From Rhizophagus irregularis (lineage: Eukaryota > Glomeromycota > Glomeromycetes > Glomerales > Glomeraceae), in NCBI RefSeq assembly GCF_026210795.1, contig NC_089439.1, positions 4,216,001 through 4,280,000 on the forward strand: a stretch of 64,000 nucleotides of DNA. The letters run 5' to 3'. The position numbers and the translations under genes are program-made. The notes under the pieces were generated by a model that did no database searches, had not been told where the DNA came from, and saw only the letters and a list, made by a program, of their open reading frames with translations. Positions 22,794 through 35,376 of the stretch are shown here, in pieces. Positions within the stretch are counted from its first letter, which is position 1, and each line of letters opens with the position of its first letter.

Positions 22794-25117
22794 AAACATT
22801 TTTTAACTTTTATTATATATGTAATATATTTTTTTGTATATTTATAAAACTTTTATGTAATTAATTTTTAATTATTAATAAATATCTGACGGTTAATAGC
22901 ATTTAACCCTGGTAAAATTATTTTAATTAAAAGCTTGACCGGTTAATTGACTGGTTAAGGAAAATGGAAAATAGTGAGAGAAGGTTTGTAATAAAATACA
23001 TATAAAGCGATTTATAAGGAGAAGGAGTTATGATTCCTGGCCTCCCTTGGGGCTTCTATTTCCTATATTATGTCAGAGAAAAAGGTTTTATTGTATAAAG
23101 GGGAAACATACGCACATTTTTCTCCGAATTCTTCTATTTTGGTACGTTGTTATTATAATTCCCTAAAATAATTCCCTAAAATAAAGGATAAATGAATTAA
23201 TGAGGTATCTTCTTACCGTTTATGGGGTAATCTTGAAAAAAAAAAGCGTAGGGGTATGAGATGTCACGTGATTTACCTTTTTTATTCCAACTTGACCGTT
23301 CTTTCAGAATATTCTAATTTGTATAACACTTGGCATGACGATTTCTATACTAATAAATAGATTTTCAATCGACAAATGAATTTTTTCCTTCTTTTATTTT
23401 AAAGTTCATTAAATGTGTTGCGCAACTGGTCGTATGACCACTTTGTGCAATGATCTACAATACATATATTTTTGGTTTCGCTTAGCTGTTAGTACTGTTC
23501 ATTTTTTTTTTTATACATTCTTATGTTTTTATGTTCCTAATTTCTTGCTTTTTTGGTAAAAAAATAATAAAATTTGTAGATATGAATATTTTACTTCATG
23601 AGATGCCAAAATTAAGAGATGAACTTATAAATGTTACCGACATTAAGAATGCTTTCGTGTCAATTTCACGGTAGTAACCTGAAATTTCGTTATCGTAATT
23701 TGAAATAAGTTCGGGAATTAATAATGTATAAAGTTATTTCCCTATTCCAAATTAGGTAAGTCGGATGTGAAACATTTTTTTTTAATTTCTAATAAATTAT
23801 TAGTTCAATTTTTGTAAATTGAAATATATTGAAATATATAATTGTTCATTTTCATACGTTCATTTTCATAAAATGCAGTTAACAAGAATTAAGTTAAGGA
23901 AATACGAACATGATTTAATTAATTATAACGCCCTAAAATTGCTAATTGATATCATGAAACAAGCGAAAAAAGATATAAAATATATTAAGAAGAACGTATT
24001 AAGGATATTATTCCACGACACAAAAGACACGGCGGAATAAACTTTGCAAATCAAGGCAAGGATTTTTTTCTTTTATTTGTTACGTAAAAAAAGTTTATGC
24101 TTACTCATGATAGATATTATACATAAATAATCTTATTTTTGACGTAATTTCATAGGGATTTTATAATCTTGCGATAACTTATAATTTGTATCACATGCAT
24201 CAAAAAAGGGAATTGACCCAATTTCGCGCAAAATATGAACTTACATGAATCGAGTGAGACAGATTTTCGACCACTTTTGATAATATAAATGATTTAAAAG
24301 ATAAATCTACGAATCTTTAAACAATTGTGTACTTTATAATTGAAGGAAATTGAATTCATTAATATATTTGAGATTAATGTATGAACTTTGATTAATATTT
24401 ATATTAGCGTCCTTTCAAGGATTCATGGAGTAATGAACCGGGCAATTAGAAGCTAAAATATTTTCAGTTCTGTTGTATCATGATAAGAGAAAATTTGGAA
24501 CAAAATTGCAGCAAATAAAATCATTTTTTGGATATGCTTTACACGATAGATTCTTTATTACAAATACATAATGGATGACATGTGCGTTTCTCCTAATCTA
24601 ACCTAGTAAAAAGAAGAATGCGTAACGTTCTACGATAATTCTGACATTTGAAACGAAAAGTTTTAATATACAAAAAAAGTATTAACTGAATAAAGTGCGA
24701 GTACCTGGAATACACTATTGTGTAATTAAGATCTTACGCCATTTTTAAGAAAATCTTGAAATATCACGTGATCGAAAACTTTTGAACCATTCTTTTAGCG
24801 CACGTTTTTGACATAAAAATTAGATCCTAATCTCATCTTTAAAACTCCCCTTTTTTACATAATATGATTTTCTGTATTTTTCTATATTTCGTTAAGTACA
24901 ATTTGTATTACCATCCGATTATAGTATTTGTCATTTATTTATGTTACGCAATGGTAAAATTTTCCTTAAAGCGTTTAAACGAAATCTGTTGTCGAAAGTT
25001 AAGATTCCGATGGATTTTTCAAATCCACCAATAGATAAAACATGTTTTAGATAAAATATAAATAATTTATTTTTATATATAAATATTTTTTATTTAAAAT
25101 AACCTTTACAAATTTCT
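22794..25117. other. Intergenic, nothing firm
   Basis: The sequence between two intact genes. A 30-codon frame from 23582 and a 55-codon Lys/Ile-rich frame ending at 24040 cannot be joined in frame with a sensible intron, so no gene is called. A direct repeat of ATTCCCTAAAATA lies near 23157-23182. Confidence 0.45.
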
Positions 25118-26380
25118 TTAAATAAGTGTATCATAAATATGAGTAGCTTCAGATATATCTAAATCCATAATTTCCCAACGGGAAGTATCATTTATAATAT
25201 TTAATATTTCATAATTCTCAATTTTAACTTCCACTAATCTAATAAGTTTTAAAGAATTAAGATGTATTTTTAAAGCTATCATAACAAGATCAAATCCTAC
25301 AGGACATCTATAAATTTCAAAATGTGATAAAGAATTTTGTACTTGAATTAAATTTACTAGCCCATTTACTTCTTCTAACGTAATATTTATACTATTATTA
25401 AAATCTAACCAAGAATATTGATCATATTCTATACTTATAATTATAGTTTTCAAATTTTTTGATACTTTAGCGAGAGAATTTAATAAAATTTGTTTTCTTT
25501 GTCTGCTCGTACAAATGAATTCAACCAAATTTGATAAACAATTTGAAGATCCTTCAAATATCGGTAAAATGAAATAAGATTCTGGTAATCGAGTATAATC
25601 TAATTGTTCGTCATCTATATGAGATTGAAAATCCTTATATAAATGTTTACATCGAAATTTTCCTGATTTCAATTTATTTTTTTCAACTTCAATTGAGATT
25701 GATATTAAAGAATTTTGCTTATTTCTCATTAATAATTTACATATTACAATTGCCACCCAATCATTTAATTGATCATTATTTTGTGGTTGTTTATAATTTA
25801 ATATATTATTGGCAAGATATTTAAATAAAATTATTGAATCATCATTATTAGAAGATGATGAAATAATGAATGAAAGTGAAGTAGAAGGAAATCCAATCCA
25901 ATTCCAAATAGGTGAAAAAAAATCTCCGAATGAAATATAATTATTATTAATTTTAGAATTTTCGGAAGCGAATTGAATCCAATCAATTATAGCGTTATGT
26001 AATTCTTCAAAATCAATATATTTTAAAAATTGTATATAATTAAATATTGGTCGTTTATAATTTGGTCTATCATTATCTTGTCTTTGTTGTAAAATATATG
26101 ATTCATTAATTCTTAATTCTTCGTTAAACATAAAACATGATAAATATGTTTCAAGTAAATTATAAGCTTGAAATTGTCTTTTTATAGCTTTTTCATTATT
26201 ACATTGACAAATTTCTTTTTTACATGTATAAAGAAATCGAAAAGGTTGTTTCCATAAAATATCGATTGTATTTTTACACCAATGTCGATTTACTAATAAA
26301 CATGAATGTAAATCTTCTTTATCTTCTTTAAGTTCTTCAAATATTTGACGTAAACATTCTGCGGGCAAATACGTTGTCAT
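25118..26380 (-). CDS. F-box protein (single exon, 420 aa)
   Basis: Substrate receptor of an SCF-type ubiquitin ligase; target unknown. One uninterrupted frame from ATG 26380 to 25118. The F-box is at the extreme N-terminus (about residues 3-45): LPAECLRQIFEEL, then LHSCLLVNRHWCKNTIDILW, the Skp1-binding pattern. The remainder is rich in Asn, Leu and Ile with irregular leucine-rich stretches (for example SNCLSNLVEFICTS, LNSLKLIRLVEVKIENYEIL) that could form a degenerate leucine-rich solenoid. Intron-less F-box genes with this start are a large family in arbuscular mycorrhizal fungi. No lesion. Upstream DNA (26381-26470) is A/T-run rich with no named promoter motif. Confidence 0.9.
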   Translation of the reverse strand: MTTYLPAECLRQIFEELKEDKEDLHSCLLVNRHWCKNTIDILWKQPFRFLYTCKKEICQCNNEKAIKRQFQAYNLLETYLSCFMFNEELRINESYILQQRQDNDRPNYKRPIFNYIQFLKYIDFEELHNAIIDWIQFASENSKINNNYISFGDFFSPIWNWIGFPSTSLSFIISSSSNNDDSIILFKYLANNILNYKQPQNNDQLNDWVAIVICKLLMRNKQNSLISISIEVEKNKLKSGKFRCKHLYKDFQSHIDDEQLDYTRLPESYFILPIFEGSSNCLSNLVEFICTSRQRKQILLNSLAKVSKNLKTIIISIEYDQYSWLDFNNSINITLEEVNGLVNLIQVQNSLSHFEIYRCPVGFDLVMIALKIHLNSLKLIRLVEVKIENYEILNIINDTSRWEIMDLDISEATHIYDTLI

Positions 26381-27360
26381 CTCGGTAAAATTTTTTAAAT
26401 GAAAAAAAAAAGAATTTGTGATGGCTTTTTTTTTATGACTAATTTTTTTTTTTTATCTTAATTAAAAAATTTTTATTATATATATTATTTATTTTTCGAA
26501 AAAAAAATAAACATATTTATACATTTTTTTTTATATTTAATATCGGAAATATCATATACGGTCAAAACCATATATCCTTTTTTGAAAATTCCGTAAAAAT
26601 AAAAAAAGCCCCAGTTTTATTGTTCTTATTTTTTTTTAAGCCCTTTTTCCGAAAAAAAATATATATAAGCCATTTTGATGCAACCGTATAAGCCCACTAA
26701 AAAAAATATAAGCCACAATCAACCTTGAATAGGAATTTCATTGCACCAATTAAAATTTTTCCGTATCAGGTGTATCAGGTGTATCATGTGTCAAATTTTT
26801 CTATTTAAAATTTTTTTTTTAAAGTAAAATTAAAAAATAATTATTATGTAATCATCGGAATATCATGGGATTTGAAAAATTTTTACTGCGGTTCCTCCTC
26901 TTAGAATTGTGCAGCGGCTTATATAAGTTATAACGTGATCTCTCAAAAAATATCTATATATAGGGGTACATGGTTTACTAAGTCGCCATAATGGTTTTTT
27001 TTCTTGCGAAAGAAAAAAAAATGAAAAGTACCCAACGTGCAATTTCGTACGTATTTTGTGGCGCAGTAATTTGAAATTTAATATTAAATGACATAATACT
27101 TTCAGCAATTTTATTAAAAAAATTCTTGCACAATTAATAATTGGATGAAGACAACAATTGTATATACAGGTAGAAGTTGAACACAAACACAAATTTCTAT
27201 TACTGATACTGATTCAATACCATAATTGTTATAAACTTAAAATAATGTAAAAGTAACATAGATCTTAACTATTAAGAAGCCTACTGACAAGCTAGAACTT
27301 GAATCAATAAAAAAGCATTAGTGAAAATAATACAGTATATCCTGCTATACTCAAAAGTGT
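26381..27360. other. Intergenic, nothing recognised
   Basis: AT-rich sequence. The 109-codon minus-strand frame at 26863-27192 has no recognisable domain and a composition unlike the neighbouring genes, so it is not called. Confidence 0.45.
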
Positions 27361-27387
27361 TACTATTAATTAAATTGTAAATTAATC

Positions 27388-27573
27388 AATGGCAATCCTA
27401 CTCTTGCATTTACTATTCTGGCATATAATTATTTATTGGATAAAATTGAAGATATCATTGGTAATGAAAATATAAGGATTGAAATTAAAAATGCTGCAAC
27501 TGCAGTAAAAAATAAAATTGAAGAATATTATACTACTACTGGTGGACACATTTATATAATTGCTACAGGTTAA
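27388..27573 (+). pseudogene. hAT transposase fragment
   Basis: One frame reads NPTLAFTILAYNYLLDKIED, then EIKNAATAVKNKIEEYY, then HIYIIAT before a stop. This matches the hAT/ZBED-type transposase segment just before the C-terminal dimerisation region (pattern: hydrophobic, YN.L.D.IE, then AA..A..K...YY, then I.IIATIL.P). The sequence decays on both sides. Confidence 0.6.
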
Positions 27574-29382
27574 TTGAATTATCAAATATGCATCAAAACT
27601 TAAATCACCTAATGTTAATAGATCAAGACAACAGAAATTACCTTTTATTTACCAAAATCTGTCAGACTATGCAAAAAATTATATTTAACTAATAATGTAC
27701 CTGAAATTCAATTAGTAAAATTAACAAGGAAAAATAATATAAATTTTCCCAATTCTAAAATATGAGAAAAATGAACTTTATTTCAAAGATAATGATAGCT
27801 ATACTAGAAGTACTCAAGTATTGATTTATATCTCTATCTAATTCAGAGTTTGTTGAAAGGAATTCAAGTAAATGGTAACTGTTTAAATCAGTTGTAATGG
27901 AATATTTTGATAAATATATATTGAGTAAAATATTAGTCAGACATTCACATACAGTAAATACCAGTGTATTTCAAAAAGTTATATACAAAATTGTTATGCC
28001 ATCAAAAAAAATAGTTTATGAAATTAACATCCAAAAATACCATTCTTAATATATATGGTCAAAGAATATCAACCCTTCAAAGCTGAGGAAAACTAAGTAA
28101 ATTATGGAAATGGTTTACAGTAATTGGCTCTTAAATCAAAAAATTATGATCCACAACAATTCCAATTTGAAGCTGAAGATAACTAAGTAAAGATTTTAAA
28201 ATCCTTAATATACTGAAAACTATTCTAAAAAAAAATAGAACAGAATGCAAACTATTTATTTACATTCTTAAATAGTAAGAGCCTGAATTATCCTACTTTT
28301 ATGGAGGCAATTAAAAACTGATCACTGGTTAGAAGATTTACCTCTTATAATGCAAATAGAATACAAATACTTGCAAATTAGAAGTTGCACTGACATATCT
28401 AAAAGGAGTCACATCATCCTTTTAGAATTCCAAAATAATTATGTATAAAAGATTTATTAAGCAAAAAAGATTTCAAACAATAATTTATCAAGATTCAAGA
28501 TTTTTATACTATCTAAATAAATTTTTTTATTTCCAGATAGCCCTAAAATACTTTGAATAATTTATGCGATTTATGCATAATATTATACAAAGATAATGTT
28601 TAAACCAAATAGAATATTTTGACTTATATAATACTTTAGAATGCATTAAAATACATAATTACTAAGAGTGGAGAAGTTGATAAAAGAATAAAAAATAACA
28701 AGAAAGTTCAAATCAAACAATAATTATTAATTTTTCTGATGCACAAAATATAGCATTAATAGGTCCAACAGATGGTTACCAAATTTTCAAACAGAAAACA
28801 GTTCATTAATGCTAATCTATCCAGATGTTATTTATGTCAGCCATATGTAAAAAAAATCATAAGGATAAATAAAAATAATTTCAGAATGAGGCTTAATTAT
28901 TATTATTGCTATTGATTATTATTTAAATTTTAATTTGGTAATTATGTCTGGAATAGTTCATTATATCAGAGTCAATCTGATAATATAAGTGTAATCATTT
29001 GAGAAATTTAGCAACTATTAGACGTTTTTTTGATCTGGTGAATTGCATCTTAGGGCAGGTAAAAGTGTGCCAGATTGCTTACATAGCAAGTGACAGACCT
29101 TCCTTTCACAGCACTAAACTAGGTAGTGAAGTTTATTAAAAATATGCTAAGCGTCTAATCAAAAAATGATGTGCTTTAATATATAGTATAATAACCAATT
29201 TGAATCATAGTAAAAAATATCACCATTACTCTTTTGGTCTTTCTCATAATAAGAACCAACATATATTACAGACCCTATAAAATAAATCAAAATCCTATAG
29301 GTATTTCTACATTACTTATCTATTATTTACAAATACAAATCTCAACCAAATTAGATTAACAACATCCATTAAGTCACAGAAG
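27574..29382. other. Decayed sequence, nothing firm
   Basis: Stop-ridden in all frames. It may continue the hAT relic, but no further motif is recognised. Confidence 0.4.
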
Positions 29383-29761
29383 TTGATTAATAACATCATT
29401 GAAGAATTATACATGGCAATAAAACCATCAAGAAAACTTAGAGAAGCTATGTCTATAATGGTCAATAACTCTTTAATGATCAACAACCATTTAATGAATA
29501 TTCAGTTATTGAAAATTAACTTCAAAAATTTGTGTTTTACTCTCAATCATAAATACAAGTTACCTGTTTCAAAACTTTTTTAATGAAAAGAAAGTAATTA
29601 CTTATAATACTTTGGCTTTATTGGAACAGAAAATATCAATAATAACAACTGATTCGTGGACAAGTATTAACTCAAGAAGATGGATGAAACAGAATAAGAA
29701 AAATATTCATCCAATTCCAAATGAGGAAAATTTTGAAATTGCAATTGATTCTTCTGTTTAA
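29383..29761 (+). pseudogene. hAT transposase fragment, N-terminal catalytic part
   Basis: The first frame (29383-29583) carries SRKLREAMSIMVNNSL and KYKLPVSKLF. After a +1 shift, the next frame gives YNTLALLEQKISIITTDSWT followed by SINSRRW. TTDSWTS is the usual context of the first catalytic aspartate in hAT transposases. The frame change and missing downstream part make it non-functional. Confidence 0.6.
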
Positions 29762-30067
29762 TTATTAGAATGATAAACTATCAAGTAAAAGATGATTCTT
29801 CCTTCCAATATTTGATAACTTTAAAAGTCACTCTAAACTCTTATCCTTAAAACTTTTCAGATGGTTTTTACAACAAAAGTGTATCATTGAAGGGACAAAA
29901 CTATATTGAATTAAAGATATTTCTAATTATACTTACAAATACAAAACTAATATAATACTATTAATTTATAAGACTAAAAAGAGAAATCAAACATGAGATG
30001 GTAGCAAATTTTCTTAAGGAAAATTGATTAATTCCTAATTCCTAATCCAATAAAGCTTGTATTTTGT

Positions 30068-30602
30068 AAATAAAGAACATACAAACAATTATACTGCTGG
30101 TTTGTTGACATTATTATTTTATACTCAAAATGTGGAAAATGTGAAATCTGAAAAATTTAGATACATATTATATAAGAAATATAAGGATAAATGAAAAACA
30201 TTTGTTTAAAAACATATAGAGGTAATATTACAATATAGTAAAAATTCAAGTCACTTATCACTATTACATACTCAATGATTGAGCAAAGAATCTCAGCTCT
30301 AAATATTTGCATAGTTATTATTAGAATGAGAAATGAAAATAAAGAACATATGAACAATTATTTTCAAACAACTGCTGAATTGGTGACATTATTATTTATG
30401 CTCAAAATGTGGAAAATGTGAAATCTAAAAAATTTAGATACATATTATATCAGAAAAATAATCAGAAAAATGATTAAAGTTGTATAGAGGTGATATTACA
30501 ATATAATAAAAAGTTGTCACTTATCACTATTACATATTCAATGATTAGAACAAAGAATCTCAGCTCCAAATATTTGCATATTTATTATTAGAATGAGAAA
30601 TA
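30068..30602 (+). repeat. Two-unit direct tandem repeat (about 268-bp unit)
   Basis: The unit starting AAATAAAGAACATA at 30068 recurs at 30337. The shared order includes TACTCAAAATGTGGAAAATG/TGCTCAAAATGTGGAAAATG, TTAGATACATATTATAT, GTCACTTATCACTATTACAT, AAAGAATCTCAGCTC and ATTATTAGAATGAGAAAT. The differences are scattered substitutions and small indels. No coding potential. Confidence 0.7.
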
Positions 30603-30954
30603 TACTTCCAAAAGGAAAGGATATTGATTGGTTAAAAGGGAAGAATGAACACTTAGTAAAGAAAATGAATAAAAAAACTGTCTTTTGTGACTGTCATTTG
30701 CAGGAAAAAGAAAACACTTTTTTAAATATACTAAATAATATTATTATTGTAAAAATAAAAATATCAAATCTTTCTTATTTAAGAAACTTATCATGTAAAA
30801 AAAAAGAAAAACAATTTACTTTTTAAAAACTTGTCATGCTAAAAAAAAAAAAAAAACATTTGGGAAGTTTAAATAGTAAAAGGTTGGAAGTGTTAAACTA
30901 TATTTGCAGGCTAAGTGTATTTTAAGGGATTATGGTATTGAGATTAAAGAGGAG

Positions 30955-31330
30955 TATACTGACATGAGACATAAATTTGCTAGTTCAAATTCCCTATGGC
31001 ATATTGATAGCAACCATAATGGAAATTTATAATATATGGAGACATTGATGACCATTCAAGACTACCATATTATTCCATCATTATGATAGTGGTAAATTAT
31101 TGTTTATAAATTAAACCCAGCTTCCAGCTAACATTAAAGACATTGATCTAGCCCCACTTGTCAGACAATTGAATGCTAAAGCTGTTAATGTTCCATTATC
31201 TTCAACTAAAGATAGGCTTATGTCACCTTTGGTTCTCAAGAATTATTTGATGCTGTGATGGTATAAACTATTGCCCTTCAAAATCATAATTTGAATGGGA
31301 CTTTTCTGCTAACACCACCAAGCTTTAGAG
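30955..31330 (+). pseudogene. Integrase-type transposase relic (tentative)
   Basis: The frame around 30985-31030 reads NSLWHIDSNHNGN. It resembles the NSLWHIDGNHKL start of an integrase-like catalytic domain found in eukaryotic mobile elements. The following sequence is full of stops, with a second possible match near 31210-31330. No ends were identified. Tentative because the matched stretch is short. Confidence 0.35.
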
Positions 31331-31799
31331 GTCATTTATGTAATAAAAATATTAAATCATGAAGTAGAATGAGAGGTTAAGTCCTCATTTAGTTAGTAGT
31401 AATAGTCAAATTTATATTCATTGTCATACAAACTAATGAATTGACTGAAAAGATTATTGTGCATATAATTGGATATACTAGATCCATCTAAAAACAATTG
31501 ATCTGAATAATTAAGAAATGTTCAATATATAGTATTATTAATATTAAGATTAATGCAAATTGGTTCCAGAATTATGAAAATCACTTGCACCAAGTTTTCA
31601 ACTATCCAATAGGCAAATAACAAGGTGGTTAACTACACTGATCAATTCAAAAATATTTCTAGTTATAAATTTGTTTTCCTTTCTTGATGAAAGTAATAAT
31701 CATTTAATTTATCATTAATTATATAATTTATAAACTTTCAATTCACTTTAAATCAGTTGAGATTTTAAATACCCTATTACACAATAATATATATATAAT

Positions 31800-31985
31800 T
31801 ATGCTTTTGGAAGGTTAAAAGCAAGATTTGGAATGTTAAGAAATCTTGATATTAAAACAGTTAAAATGGAAATTTTATTACATGCTATGCAATTATTTTG
31901 CATATTTTTTTGGAAATGAATATGGATACTTGGGAAGTTAATTGTAATATGGATGATACAGAAGATATATATTCATGCCTATAAA
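31800..31985 (+). pseudogene. Harbinger-type nuclease relic (DDE_Tnp_4 C-terminus)
   Basis: The frame reads YAFGRLKARFGMLRNLDIKT followed by a hydrophobic helix (EILLHAMQLFCIFF). The HAFGRLK.RF..L motif near the last catalytic residue, followed by a helix ending in HN.L, is typical of Harbinger-type DDE nucleases. Stop codons follow at once. Confidence 0.5.
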
Positions 31986-33358
31986 TTAAACAAACAGATA
32001 TAATTAAACATTATAATATTACTAACAATAACACCTTTTCCAACACTACCTTTATAAGTGTAATCTACATTATTTAGAAACTTATTGTAAAAAGTAATTA
32101 GAATAGAGAGTCTTTATCACCAAATTCAACCTAAAATCAGACATCCAATTTCATGCTGATTTGGACTATTTCGACCAGTAATCTGCTATATATATTATTT
32201 TCCACATTATTTGAATGTAATTTAACTTTATTAATAACAGTCACAAAATGATTATTCTCAAGAGCAAAACCTTAACTACAAATAACTTAGATCAATTTGT
32301 TAGAGTAACAAATAATGATAATGACTTAATTTTACAACAACAATCTTTAGAGAATACTATGCATATACTCACTTCAACACAAATTGCTACTAAAAACATC
32401 AATGATTTAGAAAATAGTATTAGTCAATGGAAACAAAAAGAAGAACCAAATTTGAAGTGAATGTAGATAGAGATATAGAGCAATGATAGCAGTGGATACA
32501 ATATGGAGATACCTTGCTCTATTTTATAACAATAAATATAGGTCATTTCAAAGAATTTAAAATAATAAATAAAATGGCTGTTTAACATTTAGAACAATTT
32601 ATGAATATTATAAGGAAAGAATCTGATATTACCATAGTTTATCAAAGTTTTATGGTAAGTAGTTGCTTATAGTAGATATGTTTGAAGGAATGAGATTACT
32701 AAAGTAATTATTATAAGTTTTATAAAAAAATTTTCAATAATGAAGTAACTATCTTTAATGCAAAACTATATATTTACTGGCAGTGACAAGTTGTTCAGTT
32801 GGAAGAGAATAATGTGGAGTTGAATAAAGATAATGTTCAATGCTGCTTCTAGAAGAATGGCAAATGAAGAGAGTCTTACCAAACGATTTCATTCTTAGTG
32901 CAGAATACTAAAAGGACTTAGAGTGGCTGGGCATATTAAGAGCAATCTGAGACTGGTGTCCCATCAAACTCTGATCAATAAAGGATCAGTACTAGAGTGG
33001 TATAAATCAAAAATTACAAAACATTATTTCATAGCAGTAGTACTTGTTAAAATAGTGTTGATCAAGTCGAATGCATAATATCAGATTACATATCAAAAGA
33101 AAAAAGTTTTAAAGTTATTAGGTTAATAAACATACTACCTTTTAAAGAATATTACTTTTAAAGCATTTATATGACATTAATATTAATTTATGGTAACACC
33201 ACTTATCCATACTGTTTGTTTTTAAGCTTAATAAATCCACAACATTTGAAGATTATTAATCATAATGGGAATGAACCTTATAACTATTATGAGAATGTAG
33301 ACTGGAAATAATGTGAAGATCTTTTTTTCATATCCATTTTGCAAATACAAGTTAGAGA

Positions 33359-33752
33359 TAAATAAGAATCCTTCACATATATAGCAATTATTATCCATTA
33401 TTTTACATTCAGACACAACAAAAAGAAACTGAAATTTCTGATCTTCAGATACAGCACTATGAATTTTAAAAAGCTGATAAGACAGCTGATGATTGAATAA
33501 TTGCCAAATTAAACAAAACTGAGCAGGAGAACAAAAACCTACTAAAGTGAATAGCTGCAGGAGCAAGAAGTGAATGGCAATGACTTTCTGGAAACATGCA
33601 AGAAAAAGTTTATAGCATTTGGGATTCCTGGTGGGCCTGCAAGATGACTATCAAACTTCATCAAAGATATCAATAATAATGGTAAGATAAATAAATAAGA
33701 ATCCTTCATATATATAGCAATTATTATCCATTATTCTACATTCAGGCACAAT
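33359..33752 (+). repeat. Direct repeat of about 60 bp
   Basis: The stretch AATAAGAATCCTTCACATAT and what follows to 33420 (ending ACATTCAGACACAA) recurs at 33694-33752 with three or four substitutions. The spacing is about 335 bases. Origin unknown. Confidence 0.65.
33555..33683 (+). pseudogene. Short coding relic, family uncertain
   Basis: One frame gives LQEQEVNGNDFLETCKKKFI then AFGIPGGPARRLSNFIKDIN. It resembles the helical (SAM-like) linker ending in GGPA.RL..FI found in several glomeromycete proteins, recalled here from general knowledge of those proteomes. It is flanked by one arm of the 60-base direct repeat on each side. No full gene can be built. Confidence 0.3.
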
Positions 33753-34732
33753 AACTCCAATAATCTTACAGTAATAAAATAAAATTATAATAATTTATCT
33801 TAGAGCTGAACAATATTCAGAAACTTCCAAAATATGCATAGTTAATTTTCAGAAGCTTCTAAAATACATATGGTTAATTCTCAACTTTTAATGGTATTAT
33901 TAAATATTATATACTAGCAAACCTTTCTCTTTTAAAACAAAAAAAAGCCTTAATTAATCTTGATATATTAAGAATGTATTGTTAAATCCTAAAGGGATTA
34001 TTATCAAGATCTTAGAATATCCAATTTTTCTAACAAAAGTTAAAAATTAAAGTTCTTTTAGGATTCTTATCTATTCTTCTATTAATTTATTTGATTTTAA
34101 TAGATTATTTACAAAATTAACAAAACATATAAATTTTGTATTAGAAGATACTCTTGTTAACAAAGATGTATAAAAGAAAAATTCCAAAAAAAATGATAAA
34201 TGGACCTTCATAGATAAAATCTTTATACAACTGGTTATCTGTTAGCTAAGTCCATATCATATATTTACTACATAGTAAACAAAGTAAAGGGACTTATATT
34301 ATAGATGTAATTGTGCCTTTACTTTAGGCTAGCTTGAGGCTCTACCAAATAGTAATATCTGTTTAAGTACAGCAGAACGTCAGAGCATTGCAAGCAAGGC
34401 ATGAAAAAGCTTTGGAAAAGATAAAAATCAAGTGGGCAGGAATTATAAAAATTAATCTGTATGCAATTGAAAACCTTTACTTTCACAAGAGATTTTAGCA
34501 TCCCTTCATAAAGCAAATTGTGAAAATTTTGGCAATGAAGTATTTATGAATACATTAAATAAAAAAGAAAGCTATAACATCAAGAATTATTTATTAGAAA
34601 TTCTAAAAGAATAATGGCAATAATAATGGTCAAACTCAAACTTGACAACTATTGTAAACCTAAGAATATTGTTAAAATGAAAAATATAAGATATCTAGTA
34701 GAAAACTAAAAAATAATTAATAATCAAAATAT

Positions 34733-35376
34733 TGTTACGATGAAAAACAATGCGACAAAGTCACGTGATATAACCGATGATCAATGGTAATTACCGGGAC
34801 GATTAGATGGGTCAGGCTGATACTCCCAATTCGCACAATGTGTGATTGTATGATCAACGTCATATAGCGGGAAGATTAATGTTCGAAATGTTTAATATAT
34901 CAAATATATTAAATATATTGCATATATTGCACATATGGTATATATGGCATATATTAAACATTTTAAACATTTTTAGTTTAGTGTTTTTACTTATAAATAG
35001 ACGCGATGTTTTTCGATGTAATTAGATAGGTATCCAAGTCAATAAGATATTTACCGATATTAAATAAAAACATATTTTATTATTTATAATATCTTTGGTT
35101 ATCTCATTGTTTATTTTATAGTTTGTTGTATTTGTGAGTTAATATTGCGTCTGAGTGTATATGCCCGTGTGTGCAATACCGTATTCGCATTTGACTGAAA
35201 TTTCATTTTGTTTTATTGTGTAACCTTCGACAGTGATACATTTACTAATATTTACATATAGTTATTTTCACTTTGCGTTCATTAATATTATTTAACATTT
35301 ATTTTATTCAATTATCCTTCTGCTTACCATACACCCATACGCTTATTTTTATAAGCATACAAGAACTGGCTTAACA
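34733..35376 (+). mobile_element. Solo LTR of a retrotransposon (644 bp)
   Basis: It starts TGTTACGATG and ends GGCTTAACA (TGTTA...TAACA). The direct flank is ATAT on both sides (34729-34732 and 35377-35380). Inside are a TATA box (TATAAATA, 34992-34999), an AATAAA signal near 35063 and a CACGTG. CpG is common inside and nearly absent outside, consistent with a younger insertion into old DNA. No internal retroelement genes adjoin it, hence a solo LTR. Its first 45 bases resemble the candidate LTR at 59831. Confidence 0.65.

Larger units (their letters stand above)
27361..34732. other. CpG-depleted transposon graveyard
   Basis: About 7.4 kb with no intact gene. It holds decayed pieces of at least three DNA transposon types (entries below). 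Reading line by line I find only about eight CG dinucleotides in the whole block, while the next 500 bases have more than a dozen. This is the footprint expected of long-term cytosine methylation and deamination; the cause is inference. The rest of the block is AT-rich sequence without identifiable content. Confidence 0.7.

Noticed and set aside
23582-24040. A two-exon small gene
   Set aside because: The two open stretches cannot be joined in frame by a plausible GT-AG intron.
26863-27192. A 109-codon minus-strand frame starting MCLCSTSTC
   Set aside because: No domain, odd composition, no splice partners; it lies between the F-box gene and the graveyard and looks like chance.
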